64,000 bases of DNA, from assembly GCA_963706685.1 (NCBI GenBank), contig CAVPMY010000017.1, forward strand, positions 531,049-595,048, written 5' to 3'. How positions within the stretch are numbered: position 1 is the first letter of the stretch; each line of letters begins with the position of its first letter. The translations under genes were made by a program, and so were the position numbers. Shown here piece by piece: positions 1-8,265 of this stretch. Origin of the DNA: CADEEN01 sp963706685 (lineage in GTDB: Bacteria > Pseudomonadota > Gammaproteobacteria > Burkholderiales > Burkholderiaceae_C). The notes beneath the pieces were generated by a model, which ran no database searches, had not been told where the DNA came from, and worked only from the letters and a program-made list of their open reading frames with translations.

Positions 1-211
1 CGTTCAGGATGCCGATCGATGTGATGCCGATCTGCACCGTGGACAAGAACTTGGTCGGGTTGTCGTGCAGCTCGATCGCTGTCTGCGCGCCACGCTCACC
101 GGCCTCGATCATGACCTGCAGCCGCGCCTTGCGGCTGGCGGTGAGCGCCATTTCCGACATGGCGAAGACGCCGTTGAGCAGGATCAGGAAAACAAGAAGC
201 GCAACGTCCAT
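1..211 (-). CDS. HlyC/CorC-type (CNNM/DUF21 + CBS) membrane protein, N-terminal part
   Basis: The reverse strand encodes a 70-residue open frame that starts with ATG at 211 and runs off the window edge. It begins MDVALLVFLILLNGVFAMSE, a first membrane helix followed by the small-residue/glutamate pattern of DUF21 (CNNM) domains. It continues with the basic KARLQ stretch and a second hydrophobic segment around STVQIGITSIGILN. Full-length relatives (about 430 residues) carry two CBS domains and a CorC_HlyC domain and are linked to Mg/Co efflux; those parts lie outside the window. It is divergent from apaH, with start codons 47 bases apart. Confidence 0.85.
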   Translation of the reverse strand, partial: MDVALLVFLILLNGVFAMSEMALTASRKARLQVMIEAGERGAQTAIELHDNPTKFLSTVQIGITSIGILN

Positions 212-258
212 GCCCGCGGCAGGGGGTGAAGGGCTGTGCAGCGTAGCAGAATGAACCC

Positions 259-1083
259 ATGCATTGGCTGATCGGCGATTTGCAAGGCTGCGGCGACGCT
301 TTCGACAGGCTGCTCGCGCAGGTCGGCTTTTCGCCGTCGCGCGACGGCCTGACCGTGCTCGGCGACCTGGTCAACCGCGGGCCGCAGTCACTGCAGGTGC
401 TGCAGCGCATGCGTGCGCTCGGCGCATCGGCGGAGGCGTTGCTGGGCAACCATGACCTGCACCTGCTGGCGGTGGCGTATGGCGTGCGGCCGGCGCATGC
501 CAGCGATACCCTGAATGAGATCCTCGAGTCGCCCGAGCGCCAGGCCTGGCTCGAATGGCTGCGCGCGCGCCCACTGGCGCTCGAGCGCCACGGCTGGTTG
601 TGTGTGCATGCCGGCGTCAATCCGGCATGGACGGCGCTGCAAACACTGACGCTGGCCGCTGAAGTGCAGGCGCTGCTGAGCGGCCCCGACCTGGCGGACT
701 TCCTGCCCCGCATGTACGGCAACGAGCCGGCGCGCTGGGACGACGCGCTGCAGGGTGCGGAGCGTTGGCGCCACGTCATCAACGTGCTGACGCGCATCCG
801 GTTCGTGCACGCCGACGGCGCGCTCGACTTCAAGGCCAAGGAAGGCGCAGCTGCAGCGCCGCCGGGCCTCGTGCCCTGGTTCGACGCACCGCGGCGGGCC
901 AGCGCCGGCACACCGATCGCGTTCGGACATTGGTCAACCCTGGGCCTCGTCAACCAGGCGACCCTGCTCGGCCTGGACACCGGTTGTGTCTGGGGTGGAT
1001 CGCTGACCGCGGTGCGGGTCGACGGCGGACGGCGCGAGGTCGTGCAGGTGCGCTGCGAGCCAGCCCAGCGGCCCGGCGCCTGA
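259..1083 (+). CDS. apaH: Symmetrical bis(5'-nucleosyl)-tetraphosphatase
   Basis: A 274-residue calcineurin-like metallophosphatase that hydrolyses Ap4A to two ADP in the cytoplasm; recent work also ties ApaH to removing Np4 caps from RNA. The metal-binding motifs are in the expected order: GDLQGC near the N-terminus, GDLVNRGP around residue 35 and GNHDLHLL around residue 61. A later HAGVNP block also fits. The length matches the family (about 270-280). The ATG at 259 gives the canonical start MHWLIGDLQG, so no other start is needed. A tRNA-Ser gene follows 47 bases downstream. Confidence 0.97.
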   Translation: MHWLIGDLQGCGDAFDRLLAQVGFSPSRDGLTVLGDLVNRGPQSLQVLQRMRALGASAEALLGNHDLHLLAVAYGVRPAHASDTLNEILESPERQAWLEWLRARPLALERHGWLCVHAGVNPAWTALQTLTLAAEVQALLSGPDLADFLPRMYGNEPARWDDALQGAERWRHVINVLTRIRFVHADGALDFKAKEGAAAAPPGLVPWFDAPRRASAGTPIAFGHWSTLGLVNQATLLGLDTGCVWGGSLTAVRVDGGRREVVQVRCEPAQRPGA

Positions 1084-1130
1084 GCGGCGGCGCCGATTCG
1101 GCACGCTACAGTTGCAGCCTGCGAGCGTCG

Positions 1131-1218
<88 letters not shown>

Positions 1219-1251
1219 CCCGGCGCCAGGCCGCGCGGCAGCAAAAGCCGA

Positions 1252-2964
1252 TCATCCCAAGCAGGTGCGGTTCTTGCCGTTGCGCTTGGCGTCGTACAGG
1301 GCGCTGTCGGCGCGTTCGAGGGCGCTGCCCAGGAGTTCGCCGGTGCGCCAGACGGTCACGCCGGCCGAGAAGGTGACGAAGACATCGCGGCCCTCGTGCA
1401 TGAACAGGCCCATGGTGAGTCCACGCTGCACGCGCGTCAGCACCTCTTGCGCCTCGGCCGGGTCGGTGCCCGGCAGCAGCACGACAAATTCCTCGCCACC
1501 GAAGCGCGCCACATGGTCCACCGGCCGCAGCGCGTCCCGAACCTGCGTGGCCAGGGCCTTGAGCGCGGAGTCGCCGGCGGCGTGGCCGAGAGAGTCATTG
1601 AGCTTCTTGAAGTTGTCGATGTCGATCAGGCCGATGGCGAGCGGGCTGCCGTCGCGCTCGCTGCGCGCAGATTCGACCTCGAACATCTGCGCCAGGCCAC
1701 GGCGATTGGCGACCTGCGTCAAGGCGTCGGTGGACACTTCTTCGGACAGGCGACGCAGTTCGCCTTCGAGTTCGCGCACGCGGCTGTTCAACGTCTCCGC
1801 CTGCTCGCGGCTGGCGCTGATGCGCGCGCTGGCATCGGCGACTTCGCTCTGCACGGAGCGGCTGGACTGGAGCATGCGGTGCAGCACGCTGCTCATCTGC
1901 TCGCGCGAATCGGCCTGCTCGAGGTCGTCGGTGCAGCGCACGAGATCTTCGCTGAAGCGCCCGGTCTGGCCGCCAAGAGCTTGCAACTCCGCTGACAGGC
2001 TTTCCACAAGGGCCCTCAGCGACGCTCGTGCACGGTCGCGTTCGGCACGCAGGCGCTGCTGTTGAATGCGCGTCTGCGTCAGCATGTCGGCCGCCGCACG
2101 CACGCCGCGCACGCTCAGCACTTCGCCATCGAGGCTGGCGCGTAGCGCGTCGGCCTGGCCACGCGCCCAGCTGTCTTCCTCGGCCAGATCGGGCAGGCCC
2201 TCGCCGAGTGCGCGCACCAGCTTGCCGAGTTCATCGACCAGATGGTGGCGCTGCAGGAACACGCGCCGTGCCTGCTCGCAAGTGGCTTCGATCTGCGCTG
2301 CCAAGCCGTCATCGACGCTGCCACTGCGCCAGCGCTGCGCCTGGCTGCCGAGTTCTCTGGCCAGCGCCGTGGCGTTGGCATCGTCGGCGGGCAGGGCCAC
2401 GCGCAACGCCTGCTCGAAGCTGTCCGCCACCTGGGGCCAAGCACCGGCCGTCGACGCGCTGCTGGGGATCTCTGGCGCCTGCTCGCCATGGGGCGCCGAC
2501 TGGCCGTCATCGGCTGCGTCGTGTTGCCAGGCGCCGACGAGTTGCGTCAGCCGCTCGCGCATGCGCAGCGAATGGCTGCGGCTGCTGGCCAGCACATGCT
2601 TGATGCTTTCTTTCTTGCGCGCGGCGGTCCATTGGCGTGAGCCTTGCTCGAGACCGCGCACGAGTTGATCGACCAGTTGCGCCCACAGCGCGCCATCGTC
2701 GGGCTGCTGAGGCGTCGGCGACGCCGGCGCCGGCTGCAGACGTGGCGCCGAACCGCCGCACTCGATCCAGGCGCGCGCGTAGTTGTCCGGCGTCGGTTCG
2801 AGCCTGCTTTGCGCCAGGCGCATCAACGTCGCCTTGGCAATCTGCGCCGACGACAGCGCCTCGCGCCGCTTGACCCCATCCGTCATGGCAGCAGGCCGGT
2901 TGGCGCCGGCAGCCGGCAGGCTGGTGTCACGGGCTTGCTCATGCACCGATTCGCGGCCGTTCAT
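1252..2964 (-). CDS. Diguanylate cyclase with long helical N-terminal region (GGDEF)
   Basis: A 570-residue protein that probably makes c-di-GMP from GTP. The C-terminal ~165 residues form a GGDEF domain starting at DALTQVANRRG, with metal site DIDNFKKLND and active-site loop FGGEEF, an intact catalytic variant. The N-terminal two thirds is charged and glutamine-rich (for example RIQQQRLRAERDRARASLRA) and looks like coiled coil; I see no membrane span, so it is likely cytosolic. The ATG at 2964 overlaps the stop of the upstream EAL gene as ATGA, which fixes the start and implies translational coupling. The frame stays open upstream only because that EAL gene is frameshifted. Confidence 0.88.
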   Translation of the reverse strand: MNGRESVHEQARDTSLPAAGANRPAAMTDGVKRREALSSAQIAKATLMRLAQSRLEPTPDNYARAWIECGGSAPRLQPAPASPTPQQPDDGALWAQLVDQLVRGLEQGSRQWTAARKKESIKHVLASSRSHSLRMRERLTQLVGAWQHDAADDGQSAPHGEQAPEIPSSASTAGAWPQVADSFEQALRVALPADDANATALARELGSQAQRWRSGSVDDGLAAQIEATCEQARRVFLQRHHLVDELGKLVRALGEGLPDLAEEDSWARGQADALRASLDGEVLSVRGVRAAADMLTQTRIQQQRLRAERDRARASLRALVESLSAELQALGGQTGRFSEDLVRCTDDLEQADSREQMSSVLHRMLQSSRSVQSEVADASARISASREQAETLNSRVRELEGELRRLSEEVSTDALTQVANRRGLAQMFEVESARSERDGSPLAIGLIDIDNFKKLNDSLGHAAGDSALKALATQVRDALRPVDHVARFGGEEFVVLLPGTDPAEAQEVLTRVQRGLTMGLFMHEGRDVFVTFSAGVTVWRTGELLGSALERADSALYDAKRNGKNRTCLG

Positions 2965-5208
2965 GTGACTCGACCGAGCACGCGCGGTGCCGCACCATCG
3001 ATGTCCGAGACGGCGCCGATCCACGGCGCCTTGCGCGGCAGCACGGTCTGTTGCAACCACGATTCCAGGTCGTCGGGCGGCAGCGCCTTGGCGAACAGGA
3101 AACCCTGCATCAGGCCGCAACCCAGGCGGTGCAACACTTCCATCTGGCGCAGGTTCTCGACGCCTTCGGCAATCACCCGCAAGCCCAAGCGACCGGGCCA
3201 GCGCAATGATCGCGCTGACCACCGCCGAGCTCTGCGGCGTGATGCCCAGGTCGCGGACGAAGCTGCGGTCGATCTTGAGCTCCGAAATCGGCAGCGTCGT
3301 CAGGTAGGCCAGCGACGAATAGCCGGTGCCGAAGTCGTCGATCGAGATCTCGACGCCGATCTCGTTCAGGCGGTGCAAGGACAGCGACACATTGTGCAGG
3401 TCCTTCATCAGGTTGTTCTCGGTGATCTCGAGCTGGATCGCCTTGTGCGGCACGCCGTAGGCCGACACCGCCTGGTGGATGTTCTCGACCAGGTCGCTGC
3501 GCTCGAACAGGCGCGACGGCAGGTTGACGGCGATCGAATCGGCAAAGCCGAAGTTCTGCTGCCAGGCCCGCACCTGGCGCGCCGCTTCACGCACCGCCCA
3601 CTCCGACAGCGGCACGATGAGGCCGGTCTCCTCGGCCAGCGGAATGAAGTCGCCCGGCGGCACCAGTTGGCCGTTGCGGTTCCAGCGCATCAGCGCCTCG
3701 GCGCCGACCATCTTGGCGCCTCGCACGTCGATCTTGGGCTGGTAGTGCAACACCAGCTCGCCGCGCTCGATGGCCTTGTGCAGATGGCTCTCGAGCTCGA
3801 TCTTTTCGCGCCCACGTCCGCCCAGGTGCGGGCTGTAGGAGGTGGCCGAGTTGCGCCCGGCCGTCTTGGCGGCGTACATGGCAACGTCGGAGTTGCGCAT
3901 CAGATCGACCAGGTTCAGGCCGTCGCGCGGGAACAGCGCGATGCCGACACTGGCGGTGACAAAACACTCCTGGCCAGCAACGAAGATCGGGTCGCGCAGG
4001 CTGTCGAGGATGCGCGTGGCCACGCGCTGCGCATCGGCATCGTCGGTGACCTCGGGCAACAGGGCCACGAATTCGTCGCCGCCGAGGCGCCCGACGGCTT
4101 CGAGCGTGCGGTGCGATCGCGCGCCGGCGGCCTCCAGCGCGCCTTCCATGACCTGCTCGCTGTGGCGCACGCAGGCCCGCAAGCGCCGCGAGACTTCCAT
4201 CAGCAACTCGTCGCCGGCAGCATGGCCGAGCGTGTCGTTGACGTTCTTGAAGCGGTCGAGGTCGATCAGCAGCAGGGCCGCGTTGTGGTTCAGTCGCCGC
4301 GCCTGCTCGAGCGCACGTTCGGTGCGCCAGATCAACTGGCGGCGGTTCGGCAATCCGGTCAGCGCGTCGAAGTTGGCGAGGTGGCGGATACGGTCTTCGG
4401 CAATTCGCCGGTCGGTCACGTCCTGGAAGACGCCGGTGTAGCCGACGCCCTGGCCATGTTCGAACTCGGCTTCGGCCTCGACGTGGATGATGCGCTCGCG
4501 TCCGTCGTACAGCTTGACCGAGACGTCGGTGGCCAGCACCGCGTTGTGCGCCACGACGTCGGTGAGCATGCGGATCAGGCCCCGACGCTGGGCCATGCCG
4601 ACCATGCGCAGCAGCGCGCGCACGTCGATGCGCTCGCCGATGTTGCGGCCGAGTACGCGCAGCGCCTCGGGCGAGAGCCACAAGTGGCCCAACCCGCCCT
4701 CGTCGGCGTGGCCGCGCTTCCAGTCGAAGCTGCCCATGCGCGCCAGATCCTGCGCGCGGGCGAGCTTGAACTTGCTGCGCTCGAGTTCGATGCGCGTGCG
4801 CGAGGCGCGCAGCATGTATCGCAGACGGCCGGCGAGCAGGCTCCATTGCGTGCTCTTGACGAAGAAGTCGGTGGCGCCGGCACGGTAGGCGCGCTCGATC
4901 GACGCGTCGTCGTCGAGCCCGGTCAGCATCAGCACCGGCATCTGCGCATAGCCGCTGCGCAGGCGCAGCGCCTGACAGGTTTCGAAACCGTCCATGCCGG
5001 GCATCAGCGCGTCGAGCACGATCATGTCCGGCGCCACGGCATCCAGCCGTTCCAGCGCCAGTTCGCCGTTGCCGACCTCGATCACTTCGAAGCCGCGCTC
5101 GCGCAGCGCGATTGCGGTCAGCATCAGGTTGACTTCGTCGTCATCGACCAGCAGCACGCGCGCGGCCACACCGGGTATCGCGCTGGCGTCGTCTGGTTGC
5201 TCGTTCAT
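2961..5208 (-). CDS. Receiver-PAS-GGDEF-EAL response regulator, c-di-GMP enzyme (frameshifted here)
   Basis: The order is a receiver domain (VLLVDDDEVN acidic pocket, phospho-acceptor Asp in MIVLDALMPGMDG, Thr in LTGLD, Lys in FVKST), a PAS-like segment, a GGDEF domain with intact GGDEF motif and an EAL domain. The EAL domain shows EALMRW, TENNL, DDFGTGYSSL, the Lys in ELKIDRSF and IAEGVEN, all residues expected of an active phosphodiesterase. Near 3190-3200 the frame breaks inside the EAL domain: one extra base in TCGCTTGGGCTT, where TCGCTGGGCTT is expected, shifts the last ~80 residues to another frame that ends at 2961. The start overlaps the Hpt stop as ATGA. The Hpt partner suggests input by phosphorelay. 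Confidence 0.88.
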
Positions 5209-5645
5209 GAGGGCCTCAGGCGAGAGGATAAGCCGGCCAGCACGCGTTCGCCTTCGGCGACCAAGTTGTCGAGTTGCGACGACAGGCCCTGCAGACCTTC
5301 ATCGCGCAGGCGGGCCTCGACGTCGGCGCACAGTGACGACAGGTCGAGTGCGCCGACGCTGGCCGACGACGACTTGAGCGTGTGGGCCACATGGCGAATC
5401 GCCGCCGCGTCGCTGGCTGCACGGGCGGCTCGAAGCTGCAACAGCAGGCGCTCCAGCGACTGCGCATAGGTGTCGAGGACGCGGCTCAACAAGCCGGCCT
5501 TGCCGCTGGGGTCGAGTTCACGCAGCCGCCCCAGGGCCGCGGCGTCGAGCACGGCCAGTTCATCGCCTGCGCCGCCACCCGACCCCATGGCAGCGTCCGC
5601 CTGTGCGGCAGGCCCGCGGTGATGGGGATAGCGGAGGTACGGCAT
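5205..5645 (-). CDS. Hpt (histidine phosphotransfer) domain protein
   Basis: A 146-residue protein with a single C-terminal Hpt four-helix domain. The phosphorylatable histidine is in HVAHTLKSSSASVGA, followed by the usual LSSLCADVEARLRDE helix. It should shuttle phosphate between a hybrid kinase (not in this window) and a receiver, most simply the receiver-GGDEF-EAL protein whose start it overlaps by 4 bp. The first 30 residues look disordered. The start is uncertain: ATG 5645 is the longest, while ATG 5588 (MGSGGGAG) would still keep the whole domain. Neither has a strong ribosome-binding site. Confidence 0.85.
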   Translation of the reverse strand: MPYLRYPHHRGPAAQADAAMGSGGGAGDELAVLDAAALGRLRELDPSGKAGLLSRVLDTYAQSLERLLLQLRAARAASDAAAIRHVAHTLKSSSASVGALDLSSLCADVEARLRDEGLQGLSSQLDNLVAEGERVLAGLSSRLRPS

Positions 5646-5805
5646 CGACGGTTCGGACAGGGTTGGATTCAGGGCCGGCGGCGCCGTGGCGCCAGACCCT
5701 CTCGGATTTTCTCGCTAGTCGCAATGTAACCCCCGGCCCTGCGCCGTGCGCCGCATCTGGCGGCTGCGTCATGGGGGGTCTCGTCAAAAAAGCACGCCGC
5801 GCGGC

Positions 5806-7002
5806 TCATTGAAGCTGGGCGGCGCTGGCCAGGGCGCGCAGGGTGGCCCGATTGATGGCCGCGCCACTCAACAGCAGGCGCTCGGCGCTTTCGCGAATGT
5901 CGTAGATCGACTCATTCTCGACGGCGCGAACCACGTCGAGCAGCGGCGAAAACGGCCCCTGGCCTTCAACCAGCGCCGAGCGCACCGTTTCGGGCACGGG
6001 CACTGACTTGAGCAGTTCGGCAAACGATTGGCTGAGCATGCGGTCGAGCAGCGAAAAAACACCGCAGATGAAGGCCTCGTTGCGCAATTGCTCGTCCGTG
6101 CCGCCGTCGCTGGCGCGCACCAGTTCTTCCATCAGCAGGCCGCGGCGCAGCGCGGCGAACATCACCGGCCTCATGTCGCGCTCTTTGCTGGCCGACGCCA
6201 GCAGCAGCGCCAGCCAGCGCTTCAGGCGCTGATAGCCGAGCAGCATCAAGGCGTGCCGGAACGAGGACACCTCGACGCGCAAGCCGAAGGCCGGCGAGTT
6301 GATGTAGCGCAGCAGCTTGAACGCCAGCGTCGGATCGAGCGTGATCGCCTCCTCGAGCTTTTCGAGCGGCGCTTCCTTGTCGATGCGCCGCATCAGCTCG
6401 AGGATGATGTTGAAGTCGGGCGCGCGCGCCTTGCCGTTGGCCTGGATGGCGTCGTCGATCGGCCAGCCGAGCACGGCCACCGCGCCGCGCTGGAAACTCG
6501 CGTTCAGGTCGGCCATCGTGCGCACGCCGGCCTGGATGTGCGTGATCTGGCGCGTCACGCCCGGCGGCGGTGGTGCGTCACTGCGGCGCTCGTCCTGCAG
6601 ATCGATGATCGAGTGCTTGAAGCAGGGCAACACCGTGCGTGGCAGCTCAGCCAGTGGCCGGCCCTTGAGCAGCAGCGTGTTGCCGCGGCCGAACAATGTA
6701 TTGATGGCCTCGCCATGGGCGATGTCGCCGGCCATGAAGGCCGGCACTTCGAGCATCAGGTTGGCGCTGGGCCGGGCCAGCATCAGGTCGTGCAGCAGGC
6801 TCTCGCTGACGACGTTGAGCGAAACCTTTCCCGCACCTTCGGGCCAGACCTCGGCCACTGCGGCCAGCAACGCGGCCGCGTCGAGCGGCAGGTCGGGGCG
6901 CGCCGGGAACACCGTCAACCGCGTCGCGGCGATCGCGCGTTCGCGGTCGATCATCGGCGAGTAGCCGAGGACGACGTGGTTGAGGATCGGGTGGTCTTGC
7001 AT
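5806..7002 (-). CDS. HDOD protein with degenerate EAL N-terminus (YuxH-type)
   Basis: A 398-residue protein. The first ~150 residues resemble the degenerate EAL half of YuxH-like proteins: no EAL signature, with LNVVSESLLHDLM and HSIIDLQD in its place. Residues ~190-390 form an HDOD domain (LEEAITLDPTLAFKLLRYIN, LGYQRLKRWLALLL), an HD-related fold without the catalytic HD pair. Such proteins are regulatory adaptors rather than enzymes. It lies 13 bases upstream of the flgL stop region on the same strand axis: flgL ends at 7016 and this gene starts at 7002, so it may be co-transcribed downstream of flgL and act in flagellar signalling. Confidence 0.85.
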   Translation of the reverse strand: MQDHPILNHVVLGYSPMIDRERAIAATRLTVFPARPDLPLDAAALLAAVAEVWPEGAGKVSLNVVSESLLHDLMLARPSANLMLEVPAFMAGDIAHGEAINTLFGRGNTLLLKGRPLAELPRTVLPCFKHSIIDLQDERRSDAPPPPGVTRQITHIQAGVRTMADLNASFQRGAVAVLGWPIDDAIQANGKARAPDFNIILELMRRIDKEAPLEKLEEAITLDPTLAFKLLRYINSPAFGLRVEVSSFRHALMLLGYQRLKRWLALLLASASKERDMRPVMFAALRRGLLMEELVRASDGGTDEQLRNEAFICGVFSLLDRMLSQSFAELLKSVPVPETVRSALVEGQGPFSPLLDVVRAVENESIYDIRESAERLLLSGAAINRATLRALASAAQLQ

Positions 7003-7015
7003 GAGTCCGGAATGC

Positions 7016-8260
7016 TCAGGTGTTCAGGTACTGGAACAACGACAGGCGCTGCACCGTGGCATAGGCCTGCAGTGCCGCCTGGTAGCCGCTCTGGCGATTC
7101 TGGAACAGCGAGATCGCTTCGACCATGTCCAAGTCCTCGGCTTGCGAGCGTTCGGTCTGCGCCGTGACTTTCTGCTCGCGGATTCGACCCTCCACCGTGT
7201 CGGCACGGTTGAGGTTTTCGCCGACACGCGAGCGCAGGCCTTGCAGCGCGCCCATCGACGCATCGACTTGCACCAGCGCTTGCTGGACGCCCTGGCTGAT
7301 CGCGGCGCTGCTGCGCGCGGGCGCGCGCAGCTCGGCCATCGCACGGTCGAGGGTGTCGAACACGGATTGCGAGTTCGATGACAGGCGCAGCTCGAACTCG
7401 TCGGCTGGCGTCGGCGTACCGGTGACGCTGAAGGCCATGCCGTCGATCTCGATCGATTGCCCGCTGACAAAGGGCACGTTGGTGAGCGCGGTCGGCGCGC
7501 CGTCCTTCTCGACGCTGAAGGTGACGGCACCCGGCGCGCCGGCGAAGCGGATGCGGTAGTCGAGGTTGGCCGGATCGGCCACCGCGGGTGGCGACGTGGC
7601 GGCAAAGAAGGTTGTCGGGTCGACGATGCGCCCGGCATCGATCCAGGCCCCGGCCTGTCCGGGTACGGCCGATACCGTGCGCGTTTCGAACAGGCCGTTG
7701 CCGCTCGGTGCGGCCAGCCATTCGCGCGAGCCATCGACCGACTGCGGCAGCGCTTCGTCGATCGCCACCGTGTTCTCGCCGCGGGTGCCGCGAAACACCA
7801 CACCGCCCGTCGTGTCGATGAACGGCGGCGCGGCCGAGCCCTGGCCGCCGAACAGGAACGCGCCGGTGCCGTCGCCGCGGTTGGCAGTCAGCAGCAGCTG
7901 GCTGCGCAGCGCCTGCAGGCGGTCGGCCAGTGCCCCGCGTTCGCTGTCGCTGTAGCTGCCGTTGCCCGCCGCGACCAGTGTCTCGCGCACCTGCTGCATC
8001 AGCTCGCCGGCCTGGCCGAGCGCGCTTTCGGTGAGAGCCAGCACATTGCGGCTGGCATCGAGTGCGCGCTGGCTGGCGTCATGGCGCGACATGGCGGCCA
8101 GCGCGCGTTCAGCGCGCGCCGCCGCGGCCGGATCGTCGCTGGCGCGCGAGACGCGCTTGCCGCTGGTCAGGCGCTCCTGCGAATCGGTCAGCTCGCGTTG
8201 GCGCTGCTGCAAGCGCTCGAGACCGCTGTCGAACGCTTGGCTAGAGGACAGACGTAGCAT
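7016..8260 (-). CDS. flgL: Flagellar hook-filament junction protein FlgL (HAP3)
   Basis: A 414-residue hook-associated protein that joins hook and filament outside the cell. The N-terminus (MLRLSSSQAFDSGLERLQQR, then ERLTSGKRVSRASDDPAAAARAE) and the C-terminus (DLDMVEAISLFQNRQSGYQA) are flagellin-like coiled-coil ends that pack into the filament axis. I place the start at ATG 8260 because GAGGTG sits 6 bases upstream. A GTG at 8269 overlapping the flgK stop is the alternative (three residues longer). It is the last flg gene of the minus-strand run flgG-flgL. Confidence 0.95.
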   Translation of the reverse strand: MLRLSSSQAFDSGLERLQQRQRELTDSQERLTSGKRVSRASDDPAAAARAERALAAMSRHDASQRALDASRNVLALTESALGQAGELMQQVRETLVAAGNGSYSDSERGALADRLQALRSQLLLTANRGDGTGAFLFGGQGSAAPPFIDTTGGVVFRGTRGENTVAIDEALPQSVDGSREWLAAPSGNGLFETRTVSAVPGQAGAWIDAGRIVDPTTFFAATSPPAVADPANLDYRIRFAGAPGAVTFSVEKDGAPTALTNVPFVSGQSIEIDGMAFSVTGTPTPADEFELRLSSNSQSVFDTLDRAMAELRAPARSSAAISQGVQQALVQVDASMGALQGLRSRVGENLNRADTVEGRIREQKVTAQTERSQAEDLDMVEAISLFQNRQSGYQAALQAYATVQRLSLFQYLNT

Positions 8261-8265
8261 CTCGA

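Noticed and set aside
1252..5208. A single 1318-residue receiver-PAS-GGDEF-EAL-GGDEF fusion protein
   Set aside because: The open frame continues only because a +1 insertion near 3195 skips the true EAL end. The other frame carries IAEGVEN and stops at 2961, overlapping the next ATG as ATGA. Two genes are far more likely.
2644..5469. 941-codon plus-strand open frame
   Set aside because: It is antisense to the receiver-GGDEF-EAL gene, with no domain and arginine/alanine-rich composition typical of high-GC shadow frames.
5779..5806. Terminator after the HDOD gene (GC-rich stretch plus T6 on the minus strand)
   Set aside because: The stem GCCGCGCGGC has no room for a loop and the T-run is displaced, so evidence is too weak.
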